From positions 315,001 through 379,000 of the forward strand of contig LSRY02000015.1 in NCBI GenBank assembly GCA_001643675.2: a stretch of DNA of 64,000 nucleotides, read 5' to 3'. The translations under genes were made by a program, and so were the position numbers. The stretch is from Monocercomonoides exilis. Its lineage: Eukaryota > Preaxostyla > Oxymonadida > Polymastigidae. This document shows positions 24,583-34,626 of this stretch, piece by piece; position 1 is the first letter of the stretch, and each line of letters opens with the position of its first letter. Under the pieces are notes generated by a model. That model saw only the letters and a list, made by a program, of their open reading frames with translations, had not been told where the DNA came from and did not search any database.

Positions 24583-27111
24583 ATGGCAGAAAGTTCTTCA
24601 TCTTCTCAATTTTTATTTGAGAATCCTGAGAGTAAAGAGTTATCTTCTCATCATGCATTTGTCCTTCCTTCACCTCTTATCAAAAGTGTTGTTTTAAATT
24701 CTCATCTCAATGAAATAGAACAGACTAATGGTGTTAACGTTGGAAATGACACGCGCAACAAACAATCAGAGAATATTTTAGAAGAATCTCCAGTTCGGCC
24801 AGCACCTGAAGATTTTGGAATACAAAAATTTGAACAAATGATTGACGAAAAGATGAAAGAAGAAAAGGAACAAGAAAATGTACTGAGAAACTTTGGAATT
24901 GAATCACCAGAAACTGCAGAAATTTCTCTCGTTAATTGTTCGTTTTGCTCAAGATCCTTTAGATCAGATAGAATTGCAAAACATGAACTAGTGTGCCAAC
25001 ATCAACGAAAAAAAGAGATTGCAAAGCATAAGACATTGAGTAACACTCAATCATCAACTCTTTTATTGAAACCAAAGAAAAAAGGAAAAATGAATCTAAC
25101 AAATGTTTCATCAAAACCTCCAGCTTCAGCTGGGACCGAACATAAAGAAGAAACTTCTTTAGCAAATGCTCCTAATGTCAGTGATTTATGTGCATCTTCT
25201 TCCGAATCTTTTGATAACAACGATCGAATTGATAATGAAGATAATGCGAAACTTGGAGAATCAGACCAACAAATTCAGCCGAGCAGCTCGGAGAACATGG
25301 AATCAAGCAATGAATTTCTCGAGCCATTTCCGCCAGATGCCACGGATGAAATGATCTTCTCACAGATCAGTGCGCGGCTTGCTTTGCTCGACAAGAAGCA
25401 GCGTTCATCTTCTATTTCTCCGCCACATTCGCAGTTTCTCCGAGGCACTGAAGAGAATCAAGCTCCTCTTGCTGCTACTGCTGCCACAACAAGTTCTTCC
25501 AACACTTCGCCATCTCACAACAGTCCACTCAACAAACGGCCTTCTTCAACCACATCATCACCTCGTCAGTCGCATATTCCTCATCTTTCTGGAAGAGCAA
25601 GCTCATTCACTTCACACTCCAATAAAAGCTCACCTAAAATCATTAATCATGATATTTATTCATCATCATCATCATCCTCTTCTTCTTCTTCTTCTTCTTC
25701 TTCTTCTTCCTTTTTAATATCACCTCGCACGTCATTCAACCGCAGAGGGCATCATCGATCTGTTTCAGCTGCTGATGCTTCTTTTGCTGCCATTTCGTCT
25801 TCTCAATCAGCATCGTGCGAAGCAAACAATTTGAATGCAAAAGATGAAAACGCAAGCAAAACAGCACAGAAAGAATTCAAATCTGTATCAACTTTTTCCC
25901 TTCAAAATGCTTCGCCCTCACGAAAAGATCTTTCTCTTCTCAGAAATGGTGTCACCTCTCTTCCTCCTTCTTCTTCGTCTTCTCCTTCTTCATCCCCTTC
26001 TCCTTCTCCGTCTTCTTCTCCTTCTCATTCTCCTTCTTCGTCTCCTCCTCCTTCTACTACTACTACTACTACTTCTTCAAAACCCTTGTCTATTCCTTTG
26101 CTCCGCCTCAACAGCATCAACAGCGTTTCTCGTATTCCTCGTCTCATCAAATCAGCCAAGTCTTCTCATTCTGCTCGGACTGTCTCTTCTTTCTCTTCCT
26201 TCTCTGCTGCTGACAGCAACACCAACACCAACAGCAACATAAACAAAAATGAGAACAAGCCAGCTGCTTTGAGCTCTTCACTTTCCCCAACTGCCATCCG
26301 AACTGGTCTGAAAACAGAACAAGAAGAGCAGATTCAGATGGCAAAGAACGCTTCCTCAGCAAAGCTGGGGCAGACGATGAATTCGATTCATTCAACAAAT
26401 TCATCTCATTCAACACATATGTCACACAACACGCTGAACAAGACAGCAGAAATTGGAGTTGGGCTGTTTGGGAGGAGGATGTTGAATGCGCCAGACAAAG
26501 TTCAATCAAAAGGAGTGACAGGAACAAAAGAAGGGAAAGAAGGAAAAGGAGAAAAAGGAGCAAATGAGCACAGAGCAGCAACAGCAGCAGCAGCGACGAG
26601 GTCGTTTCGGAGGCAGAATTCGTCTTCAGTTCTGAGCGCGAGCAAACAGAGAGGCAATGCAACAACAGCACTGGTTAGAGGGAACAGCAGCTGTTTGCTC
26701 CATACGGCAAAGTCAGCATCTGCAATGGCTAACGCGTCTTTGGGCGACTCTGCCGAAAGGAAGACGAATGTTGCTTCGGTTAAACGAGATTCTTCGTTTT
26801 CTGATGCTTCAAAACTTTCATCAACTTCTTCTTCTTCTTCTTCATATCCTTCATCATCATCATCTTCTTCTTCTCTAATTGCAGAAACATCTTTATCTCC
26901 AACAACACCCACTTCATCGTCTTCTGATGTGCTGAGCATCTCTTCATCTCAGCAAGCAGCACCTTCACAGGCAGAAGTGAATGAAAAACAGGAAGATAAC
27001 ATTTCTCCTTCGAATGTCACTGAAAATTCTATCTGTCCATCGTGCAAATGGAAAAAGTGCTGTCCGACTGCTAAATTCTGCTGCCAATGTGGTTACAAAT
27101 TCGAAACTTGA
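24583..27111 (+). CDS. Ser-rich protein with a ZC2HC finger and a C-terminal zinc ribbon
   Basis: A single exon from ATG 24583 gives about 842 residues. One ZC2HC finger is near residues 118-140 (NCSFCSRSFRSDRIAKHELVC, C-x2-C-x12-H-x3-C). The last 30 residues form a Cys4 ribbon (CPSCKWKKCCPTAKFCCQCG). Between them lies low-complexity Ser/Thr/Pro sequence with runs of Ser at about 25,660-25,710, Ser/Pro repeats at about 25,970-26,060 and Thr at about 26,055-26,075. A short acidic coiled coil (FEQMIDEKMKEEKEQEN) precedes the finger. The ZC2HC pattern is also seen in ZC2HC1 and in some ciliary/basal-body proteins, but function here is unknown. This is the second ZC2HC gene in 15 kb; the two are not obvious tandem duplicates. 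Confidence 0.75.
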   Translation: MAESSSSSQFLFENPESKELSSHHAFVLPSPLIKSVVLNSHLNEIEQTNGVNVGNDTRNKQSENILEESPVRPAPEDFGIQKFEQMIDEKMKEEKEQENVLRNFGIESPETAEISLVNCSFCSRSFRSDRIAKHELVCQHQRKKEIAKHKTLSNTQSSTLLLKPKKKGKMNLTNVSSKPPASAGTEHKEETSLANAPNVSDLCASSSESFDNNDRIDNEDNAKLGESDQQIQPSSSENMESSNEFLEPFPPDATDEMIFSQISARLALLDKKQRSSSISPPHSQFLRGTEENQAPLAATAATTSSSNTSPSHNSPLNKRPSSTTSSPRQSHIPHLSGRASSFTSHSNKSSPKIINHDIYSSSSSSSSSSSSSSSSSFLISPRTSFNRRGHHRSVSAADASFAAISSSQSASCEANNLNAKDENASKTAQKEFKSVSTFSLQNASPSRKDLSLLRNGVTSLPPSSSSSPSSSPSPSPSSSPSHSPSSSPPPSTTTTTTSSKPLSIPLLRLNSINSVSRIPRLIKSAKSSHSARTVSSFSSFSAADSNTNTNSNINKNENKPAALSSSLSPTAIRTGLKTEQEEQIQMAKNASSAKLGQTMNSIHSTNSSHSTHMSHNTLNKTAEIGVGLFGRRMLNAPDKVQSKGVTGTKEGKEGKGEKGANEHRAATAAAATRSFRRQNSSSVLSASKQRGNATTALVRGNSSCLLHTAKSASAMANASLGDSAERKTNVASVKRDSSFSDASKLSSTSSSSSSYPSSSSSSSSLIAETSLSPTTPTSSSSDVLSISSSQQAAPSQAEVNEKQEDNISPSNVTENSICPSCKWKKCCPTAKFCCQCGYKFET

Positions 27112-28160
27112 GGAGGAAAAATTATCTTTTTTTTATAACTTTTTCTCCATTTTTAAGTTGTTTATTGAAACTTTATTTTTTTTTTTTTTCTTTTTCTGTT
27201 TACAAATGTATGAATAAAATGCTTCATAGTCTATGTTTTATTTTCATGTAATGTTTCGCTTAGCGATTTTTCTCTTGTATCACACTTTTCTGTTTTCGTG
27301 CTCTGTGTATTTATTTCCTCTCCTCTTCAGAGCTTTGGATAGCATGAAAACTCTTCACATTTTATTTGGTTTATAAGAAAACGAATGAAAACTCGTTGAA
27401 TCTTTCTTTTAAGAAGAAGAAAGAAAGAAAGAAAGAATAAATGAATAAATGAAAGAAAAAACGATTTTTTACTATTGTTTTTTCATTTATTATAATAATT
27501 ATGTACAACGTTGCTTTCGTATTTCAGGCTTTCAAAGAGCCCAATCAAAAAAATAGAACAACAAAATAAAGTGTGGCCTCCGAAATGACATAAGAACAAG
27601 GGCAACTGGTGCGAAAATGGGGTGACTCCATGAAAATGACTGGGTGTGATGAAAAATGCAGTGAAAACGTTCGTATAAAATATCTGGGATAAAAATTAAA
27701 AAATTGATGTAATAATTTGAAAAATACACAAGAAAGACGAAATATAAATAAATAAAAATAAAAAATAAAATAAAATAAAAATGAAGGGAAAATTTTAATT
27801 AATGACAATTTCAAAGAGCAAAATGTATACAAAGATAGTGTGATAACAACAACAACTTGAGCAAAAATTGTTTGAAAAGAATTTTTATCATTAATAAAAT
27901 GATTGAATATGACTGATAAAGATGAAAGAATTCAACAAAACTCAAAAAACTTACAAAACAGAAAAAAGAAAAAAATGAATAAAAAAAAGGAAAAAGACGC
28001 AAATGAAGAGAAAAGTCAAAAATAAGTTATCAGATAAAATGTCAACAAGTCGTTCAGATAAAGTCGCAACAAACAAGAAAGACCAGCAATTCATTAAATA
28101 ATTCATCCAAAAATCTCACAAATTTTCTTCTCGTCATCACCTCATCTTTCATCCACATCT
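27112..28160. other. Convergent 3' intergenic region, AT-rich
   Basis: About 1 kb between two gene 3' ends. It contains a T tract at about 27,177-27,190, short GAAA/TGAA repeats (27,415-27,455) and A-rich runs near 27,740-27,780. No supported gene on either strand. Confidence 0.4.
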
Positions 28161-29936
28161 TCATCTCATCCTCTGCTCAATCTCTCTCATCAGCTGGAAA
28201 GCGCTGGGGCGGTAGTTCGGGTCATACAGCAAGCAGGAGCGCACAATCGAGCGCAGATGATGGTCAGGAATCTCCTCTAGCGGCGGCTTGTCTCCTCTTT
28301 TGATCCTCCTCAGCGCCTCTGTCGGCGCAAACGTGGCATACGGCACACGCCCCGTCGCAATCTCCCAGAGAACAAGACCCAAACTGAACACGTCGCTCTG
28401 CGGAATGGCTGACGTTGTGATCGTCGGCAGCGGTGATGTGATCGGAGGCAGCTCCACTTCTTCTACTTCCTCAGCCTCGTTTGTGATTCCTGCTCCTTCT
28501 GCACCCACACCCACACCCACACCCACTCCCATTCCCATTTCTGCCGCAACCCCTTCATCTCCAACCACGGGTCCTTCAGCTGTTGCTATCATCCCAGCTT
28601 CCAGCGCTGTCGGAGAAGCTGCCTGTGGAATGCCTCCGGCTGCTGTGTTAAGCGCAGCCTCGTTCAGGTTGGTTTGTTTGACTTCGCCTGCTGAGTCGCT
28701 TGCCTGATGAAGGTGCTCCTGTGAAATGACATCATACCCAGGCTTGCTCACTCCATCTCCTCCTCCTCCTCCTCCTCCTCCGATTTCTTCTTCTTCCTCA
28801 ACCAATTTCTTTTCTTCTTTCTCTTCTTTTTCGTCTTCTGAATTGGCGTCAGATTGCAAAGGAAGTTCCCTCAATTTCGTCAAATCTTCATGCGCTTTAA
28901 TCAGCGCCTCCTCATCTTCGTTCATCTCTTCTTGACTTTTTTGTTTTTTCTTCTTTTTGTCTTTGTCTTTGCTGTCTTTCGTCTCATCCTTTTCATTATC
29001 CTTTTCTTTCTCCTTCTTCTTGTCCTTTTCTTTCTCTTTCTTCTTCTTTTCTCCCTGTTCTTTTTTGATCGCTGATAGTTCCTTTGTCATATGCATCATC
29101 AGCTCCGCTTTCATTTCCGGCGGATCTTCTTCTCCCAAAACTGACATCCCAATTTCCGGAGCGCACCATCGCTGTGTATCGTCTCCGCCAAATGGATGTG
29201 ATGATTCCCCTTGCTGAACAGGAGGAATAATATACAGAATGTCCTTTTCATCAATCAGGATGTTCAAAGGAGAAAGAACTCCGACGACTGCGGGCGGATG
29301 ACTGCCGTGAAGATATACAAGAGCACGTGCTAATGCAAGCCCAACTCGGTACGGATCTAACGGAGGTCTCCCTGCTGATATCGCTGTGTTATCAAAAGTG
29401 CCATCAGAAGAAGTTGAATAAGACGTTGTTGTTGTTCCCGTCGTTGACCCATGACGCCCCTTCTTTGGCACAGATATGTAGTCGTACATATTCACAAGAG
29501 AGCGATATGGTTTGTTGTGGATCCGTGTGAATAATGATAATGATGAGTGAATGTAAAATACGTTGAAAGGAGGGATTGTTGACATCGCAACTATTTCCTT
29601 ATGCTGAATCATTTCATATGGAAGGGAAACGGTGTACCAAAGAGTTATAGGTTGGTTAGTGTTTCTTCTCTCTGGTTGATCCATGCTTTCTTTTCTCATT
29701 GCCTCTGTTAAAAGCGCATATTGATCGCCAACAGCGCCCTGAATACTCCCTGGCGCTACAAGTGCGTTTGCATCATCAGAATTGCTTTCAAAGTCGTCTT
29801 TATTCCCTGAAGACGTCTTGTGAAAACGATTTTTGCAATTGCGGAAAACTCTGCGTAAGCATAGAACGCCAATCCCACTTCCTACTCCGACTATTAACGT
29901 CCCTAGAATTGAGCTGATAATAATCAGCGCCTTCAT
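28161..29936 (-). CDS. Single-pass membrane pseudokinase (TKL-like) without an ectodomain
   Basis: The first ATG is at 29936 and is followed at once by a membrane span (ALIIISSILGTLIVGVGSGI) and a basic stop-transfer region. A kinase fold follows: an N-lobe-like stretch, the helix E region DPYRVGLALARALVYLHGSH, a catalytic-loop position reading VVGVLSPLNILIDEKD, an activation-loop start reading LYIIPPV, then RWCAPEIG, SDVFSLGLVLWEIATGRVPY, RRIKRGDKPPLEEIP and CLLYDPNYRPSAFQLMREIE. The HRD Asp is replaced (VLS) and DFG is absent (IPP), so catalysis is unlikely and a pseudokinase role is inferred. A charged Lys/Glu/Asp insertion of about 150 residues separates APE from the F-helix. Upstream codons before the ATG (EDNFLELKLSPV) resemble the end of an ectodomain, preceded by a possible acceptor (AAATAAG). 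The gene may be a truncated relative of the beta-helix receptor, or it may have exons I cannot see. Confidence 0.8.
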   Translation of the reverse strand: MKALIIISSILGTLIVGVGSGIGVLCLRRVFRNCKNRFHKTSSGNKDDFESNSDDANALVAPGSIQGAVGDQYALLTEAMRKESMDQPERRNTNQPITLWYTVSLPYEMIQHKEIVAMSTIPPFNVFYIHSSLSLFTRIHNKPYRSLVNMYDYISVPKKGRHGSTTGTTTTSYSTSSDGTFDNTAISAGRPPLDPYRVGLALARALVYLHGSHPPAVVGVLSPLNILIDEKDILYIIPPVQQGESSHPFGGDDTQRWCAPEIGMSVLGEEDPPEMKAELMMHMTKELSAIKKEQGEKKKKEKEKDKKKEKEKDNEKDETKDSKDKDKKKKKQKSQEEMNEDEEALIKAHEDLTKLRELPLQSDANSEDEKEEKEEKKLVEEEEEIGGGGGGGGDGVSKPGYDVISQEHLHQASDSAGEVKQTNLNEAALNTAAGGIPQAASPTALEAGMIATAEGPVVGDEGVAAEMGMGVGVGVGVGAEGAGITNEAEEVEEVELPPITSPLPTITTSAIPQSDVFSLGLVLWEIATGRVPYATFAPTEALRRIKRGDKPPLEEIPDHHLRSIVRSCLLYDPNYRPSAFQLMREIEQRMR

Positions 29937-30170
29937 CACAGGGCTCAATTTCAATTCCAAAAAATTGTCTTCTATCCCTTATTTAAAAAATGTGAAAGAT
30001 GAAAATTGATATTTTATTAGAAACGAATATTTAATCATTTTTTATTTATCCAAAAAAAGAAAATGAAAGAAAGAAAAGATGCTTTATTTATTATGCACTT
30101 TTTTTTTAAAAATAATGCATCTCTGTAATTATCAAGATGTGATTAGTATGTTTTGAAAACTAGGCCTTTG

Positions 30171-30745
30171 CGACGGACCGACTTTTATGAAAGGACCTCG
30201 ACAAGTCCACCGACAAGAATGTTTCAAAACTTATGAATTTTTAAATTCAAATTTTATTTAAATGAATATCGTTTTTTTGTAATTCTATCGATATTTTTTT
30301 ATTTATTTCATTTTTTTTCAAATGAACAAATCTTTTATATGGGGCAATATATTTCTCTTCAGGCGTTTTCATTGAAAAGATAAGCACTTTTCTTTGACTT
30401 TTAGAGAACAAAAAACACGATAAAAATGTGTCCATTTTTTGTCATTCGTGAAATGTTGGAAAATATTTTGTTTTGATTTCAACGATGCATGTTTTCTGAT
30501 ATGAAAATCAAATTTATTTTGAAATCTGAGAAAGAAAAATAAAGTTAAGAGAGAAGCAATTTTTCTATGCTTTTTGCAAAAAAAAGCTTGAAAGTTGGTA
30601 TTTTTTACCATATCAACAAATTATTTTTCGAAAATTGATGATTGTGTATTTTTTTATGGGTTATCGACAGATCATTGTCAAGATCTGTCAATCGACAAAG
30701 ATCAGTTAGTCGAAAGGTCTGTCGGTAGAAAAGATCAATCTGTCG
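30171..30745. repeat. Clustered degenerate GACCGAC / GATCTGTC words
   Basis: Two short GC-richer patches stand out in AT-rich DNA. The first, at 30,171-30,220, has GACGGACCGAC, GGACCTCGAC and CCACCGACA. The second, at 30,661-30,745, has CGACAGATC, GATCTGTCAATCGAC, AGTTAGTCGAAAGGTC and GATCAATCTGTCG. The words recur on both strands, so the patch can partly fold back. Nature unknown. Confidence 0.35.
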
Positions 30746-31354
30746 TATGTGTCTATTTCTTTTGTCATTTATTTTTTTCAAAAATAGTGCTGAATAACGA
30801 TTGTGCAAGGAAAAAATTCATTAATTAAAAATTTATTGGAAAAACAGTTGCATGAATTGTGTCAAATGTGCATTTTGAACAATTGTTACCAGAATGAAAT
30901 AAAAAAACATTTTGTTTCACATATTTTTTTTCTTCTCATTTTTGTTCGCAACATCATTAAAAAGATAAGATTTAGTTGAAATTCCTAAATAATAATTCTT
31001 CAATAGTTTTCAAAACAAGCATCAAATTTTTGTTTATAAAAGGTGAATATGCATAAAAGGTTTAACAAAGATCATTGCTTTTTTGTTATTAAAAATTATG
31101 AACAACGATAGATGTTCGATAGAATTATTTATTCTGCTGATGAAGATATAACATTTTCCGGCGAGATATAATCTAGTTGACAGACGAGTTGAGCAAAAAT
31201 GCAAACAGTATATGAAAAGCTCACTATTTCTAATTATTTTAAAATTATTGTTACTTGGCGAAACTTCGTCTGTCATGTTCAGTTTTAAAAATGCGAAAAA
31301 TAAAAAAATAATGGGTGAGATCATTGATTTCATTTGCGTTTGTCCGTTTCTCCA

Positions 31355-31383
31355 CATATGGGAAATTTTTTTTGAGATGATAA
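31355..31383 (+). repeat. Solo copy of the USP-transposase 3'-end block
   Basis: Reads CATATGGGAAATTTTTTTTG followed by AGATGATAAT. It is close to the sequence that ends the decayed USP-transposase at 38,446-38,473, and about 15 bases on both copies continue into GTTTGATC. Likely remnant of another copy of that element. Confidence 0.45.
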
Positions 31384-32496
31384 TCTCGTTCAATGTTTGA
31401 TCTTTTTTTGAATCTTTGTGGGACAACTTTTTAAACGCATTGGAAATTAATTAATATGATAAAACATCATTTTCTGTAATATTTTTAATACGCAAATTTG
31501 GATTGATTCAATTTTCGAAAATAACCATAATTGTTCGTATGTAAAGCATTTTCTTTTTTGCTGAGTATTATTCGGTCGTGCAAACTTTTTGATGTTCGAA
31601 AAATATAAATTTTCAATCTTTAATAAGTTTCATTTTCTTAAAATATATAATTGTTCATGAACACACATGAATGGAAGCTTTTCATTCTTTTCAAATTTTT
31701 TTAAGATTTCTCGAGATAAGCAATATAGCAACGACAACAAGCATAGAAGATCGGAAGAAGAATTAGAAGTTTCCACAGGTGTTGCATGCTGGATATGGTT
31801 TTGTTTTTGATTTTTGATGATTTGAACTTTTTTGTATCGTATTATTTTCCTTCTTTTCATTTGTCTTTTATTTCATTCAGCATTTTACATACAATATATA
31901 TTTCAATCATTCTGTTTGAAACAAATAGCTTTGATCTTTGTAATGATTTAATTTTTGTTTTTTATTGAAAATTCATAAATTTATTTTTTTCCCGTGACAT
32001 TCAATGACTTAGTTAATGAAAGATTGAAAAATTTGAAGCCGAAAAGAATGAATGAATCTTTCGAACAATTTTAAGGGGATGTCGTTTTTTTTTAATTGAA
32101 GTTTAAAGGAAAAAAAAATATGAAGAAAAAAAAACAAGATTAAGGAAAAGATGAGAGAAGAAAGTATTAAATGAAAGATGCTTGAGGTTTAATAGTTGAA
32201 TTCACAAACATATGGAAATAGAATAGCTGCATAAAAAGAAGATAATAGGAAAGAAGTTGAAAGGAAAAAAGATAAAGAGAGAAGAAAAAGAAAGAAGAAT
32301 AAGAAAAGAGAGAAAAAAAAAGAAAAGAGAGAGAGAAAAAAATAAAGAGAGAAGGAAAAGAAGGTTGAAGCAAAAAGAAGAAGTGGAGAGAAGAAGAAGA
32401 AGAAGAAGAAGAAGAAAGAGGAAGAGCAGGATTTGTGGAAGAAGAGACATTAGCGAAGACATTTTGAGTTGAACACAAAGAAAATCTTCCATTTGT

Positions 32497-32561
32497 TGAA
32501 GAAGAAGAAGAAGAAGAAGAAGAAGAAGAAGAAGAAGAAGAAGAAGAAGAAGAAGAAGAAA
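32497..32561. repeat. (GAA)n microsatellite
   Basis: Uninterrupted GAA/TTC triplets for about 65 bases. The mirror copy at 63,437-63,545 is about 45 bases longer. Confidence 0.9.
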
Positions 32562-33171
32562 GAGAGGAGAGAAAGAGAAAAAGAAAAAGGAAATAATAAA
32601 AAAAAGAATAAGAATGAAAAAGAAGAAAATGAAAGAAAAGAAAGATAAATAAATTGATAGATAGAAAGATAGATAGATAGATAGAAAGGAAGATTGAAAG
32701 ATTGAAAGAAAGACTTCGAAAGGAAGAAGAACAAAGAAAAAAGGAAGAAGAAGAAGAGGGAATCAAAGAAGTGCTTGGAAATTGTGTAGGCTGATCAGCA
32801 GAGTTATCATTCCCATTCTGTTTAGACTGTCCAGCCAGCATTCTTCCATCTCCAATGTCTCTTCCTTTGAGCGAGTGCAGCACACTTTCGTCGTCCATCG
32901 ACAGCTCCTTCCTCTTTTCCCTTTCGATTGCTGCCTTCTCTTTCTCCTTCCGCTCCATCTCCTGCGCCTTCTCCAGTAGTGTCTGCAGTTGCGAGTGCAC
33001 TCTCGTGTCCTTGGGTTCAGCCACGGCTATCGAACGAGCAGAAGACTCCTTCAGAGCATCTCTGCTGAGCACAGCTGTATTCCTACCAAAGTTCGGAGGC
33101 AATGGATAATCATCATCGCCTTCGTCGTTCTTCCCTTTCTCCTTCGAAAGCATTGCCAGCGATGCTTTCTG

Positions 33172-33173
<2 letters not shown>

Positions 33174-33235
<62 letters not shown>
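33174..33235. repeat. (CT)n microsatellite
   Basis: About 60 bases of CT dinucleotide. The mirror copy is a GA tract at 62,740-62,822, about 80 bases. Confidence 0.9.
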
Positions 33236-33237
<2 letters not shown>

Positions 33238-34165
33238 TCTCTTTCTGCTCCTTCTCTCCTCCTTTCGTCCAGCATTTTTCCATACAAAAACTGCACATTT
33301 TCCGCAAACACACTTCTCACAACTGCTGCCTCGCCTTTCCCATCAGCCACAATTCTTTTCTTCCTCAACAAAAGCACTCTTTCCTTCGCATAGTACTCGA
33401 TATCTGCTTCTTCCTCATACACTCCACTCACTCCATACACACCCCATTTCCTCCTCATACGTTCCGCAATGTCTTTTTCTCCACTTCTCTCTTTCTCCTG
33501 ATGCACCCAGATCGCCCTCTCTCTATCTCTCTCCTCTCTCTTCTTCCCCTCCTTCTCTCTCGCCTCCTCTCATTCCTCCTTCCTCTCTCGCTGCCTTCAT
33601 CCGCTCTTTGTCCATTGCTGCCTTCGTGTTCTGCTTAAGCTTCGCCTGAAGAGACTGCAGATAGCTCGTCTTCAGTGTCTGTGCACCCGAACTGCCTCCA
33701 ACAGAGAGAAGAGGACCTGTTTAGAGAAGCTTCCGAGTGAAGAAAGACTCACCACGTAGTGTACCACCAAGGAAGAAGGAAGAGGAAGTTGAGAATGAGT
33801 TGGAAGAGGAAGTGGATAAATGTGCAGCAGGAGAGGAAGAAGAAGAAGAAGAAATAAGAGATGTCTTTGGGGATCTCAATGCAGATGCAGCTGCTTGTGA
33901 CGAGTTGATTGAGGCATTTGAGCTGTCGGCTGTTCCTGTGCTTGCATAGCTCTTCACACTTCCTGTGTAACTTGCACCTTTCTCTTCATTCTCTTCTGCT
34001 GCTTTCTCTTCGGCCTCTGCTCGTCTTTTCTCTTCTTCTTCTCTTTCTTCTTCTTCTTTTGCCTTCTCAATCATCTTCAAAAGCGCTGTTTCTTCCTTCT
34101 TGTCTCTGTATTCAACAGCCAAATGAACATTCTGGTAAATTTTTTTAAATTTATTTTGAAAATAA

Positions 34166-34626
34166 ATAATTTGAAAATGTTAATCTGTGTTCTATTTTGT
34201 ATAGAGTTGTTTTCAAATTTTGTATAGTTGAATTATCTTTTCAAAATAGACAATTAACTTGTTGATGTTTGTGTTGATAATAATTCTCAAGGATATAAAC
34301 TTCTAAAATACAAAATTGTGAAAAGCAATTCGCTTTGTAAACAAGTTCAAAAATTCTTAATATTGGAAGATATAATTGCCCATCCAGTATTTTGTTTCAG
34401 ATTAAAGAGATAAATTTGACTTTCGCTCGATTTCATTTCTTATTGGAAAACTCATTCATTCTTTCTTTTTTGTGTGAGAAAAAATGGAAATCTTTTTATG
34501 CAGAAATTACATATGTCCAAATAATAGAAATGAAAATTTTCATAATGAAATTTTAATATCCCTTTGTTTGGTTTTCAACTTATTGTTATTTGTAATACTA
34601 ATTCAGATAAGATAATTTCAACAAAA
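34166..34626. other. AT-rich flank upstream of the decayed USP-transposase
   Basis: No coding sequence seen. It starts exactly where similarity to the right arm ends. A TIR copy like that at 46,060 was looked for here and not found. Confidence 0.35.

Larger units (their letters stand above)
29961..32041. other. Long AT-rich intergenic region with repeats and a transposon 3' remnant
   Basis: About 2 kb with no supported gene. It contains a cluster of GACCGAC/CTGTCG-like words (30,171-30,220 and 30,661-30,745) and, at 31,355-31,383, a copy of the 3'-terminal block of the USP-transposase family. The rest is AT-rich sequence with A and T runs. Confidence 0.4.
32167..34122 (-). pseudogene. Coiled-coil/low-complexity gene copy, left (broken)
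   Basis: Same gene as at 61,806-63,875, in reverse. In order it reads an acidic coiled coil (AVEYRDKKEETALLKMIEKA...), a Ser-rich linker, a segment reading KWGVYGVSGVYEEEADIEYY, a purine-repeat region (ERERER), then LSKEKGKNDEGDDDYPLPPN and LQTLLEKAQEMERKEKEK, and a long Ser/Phe/Leu-rich tail produced by GAA/TTC repeats. The reading frame changes at the GAGAGATAGAGAG tract and again across the CT repeat, in both copies. This copy also has TAA (at about 33,722-33,724) where the right copy has TAT (Tyr), and it lacks the stretch encoding EEENTRKEEILRTVEEVE. I do not recognise the family. A coding origin is suggested by the balanced codon use of the non-repetitive parts. Splice acceptor TTTACCAG precedes the first codons. 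Confidence 0.55.
32042..34165. repeat. Left arm of a 2.1-kb inverted duplication
   Basis: The reverse complement of this block matches 61,762-64,000 almost base for base. Matches include the coding-like segments, the AAGAATGAATGAAT end, and the TTTATTTTCAAAATAAATTT boundary at 34,165/61,762. Differences are mainly tract lengths (GAA and CT), one internal deletion of about 75 bp in this copy, and scattered substitutions. The right copy runs into the window edge, so the outer end of the repeat is unknown. Confidence 0.92.
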
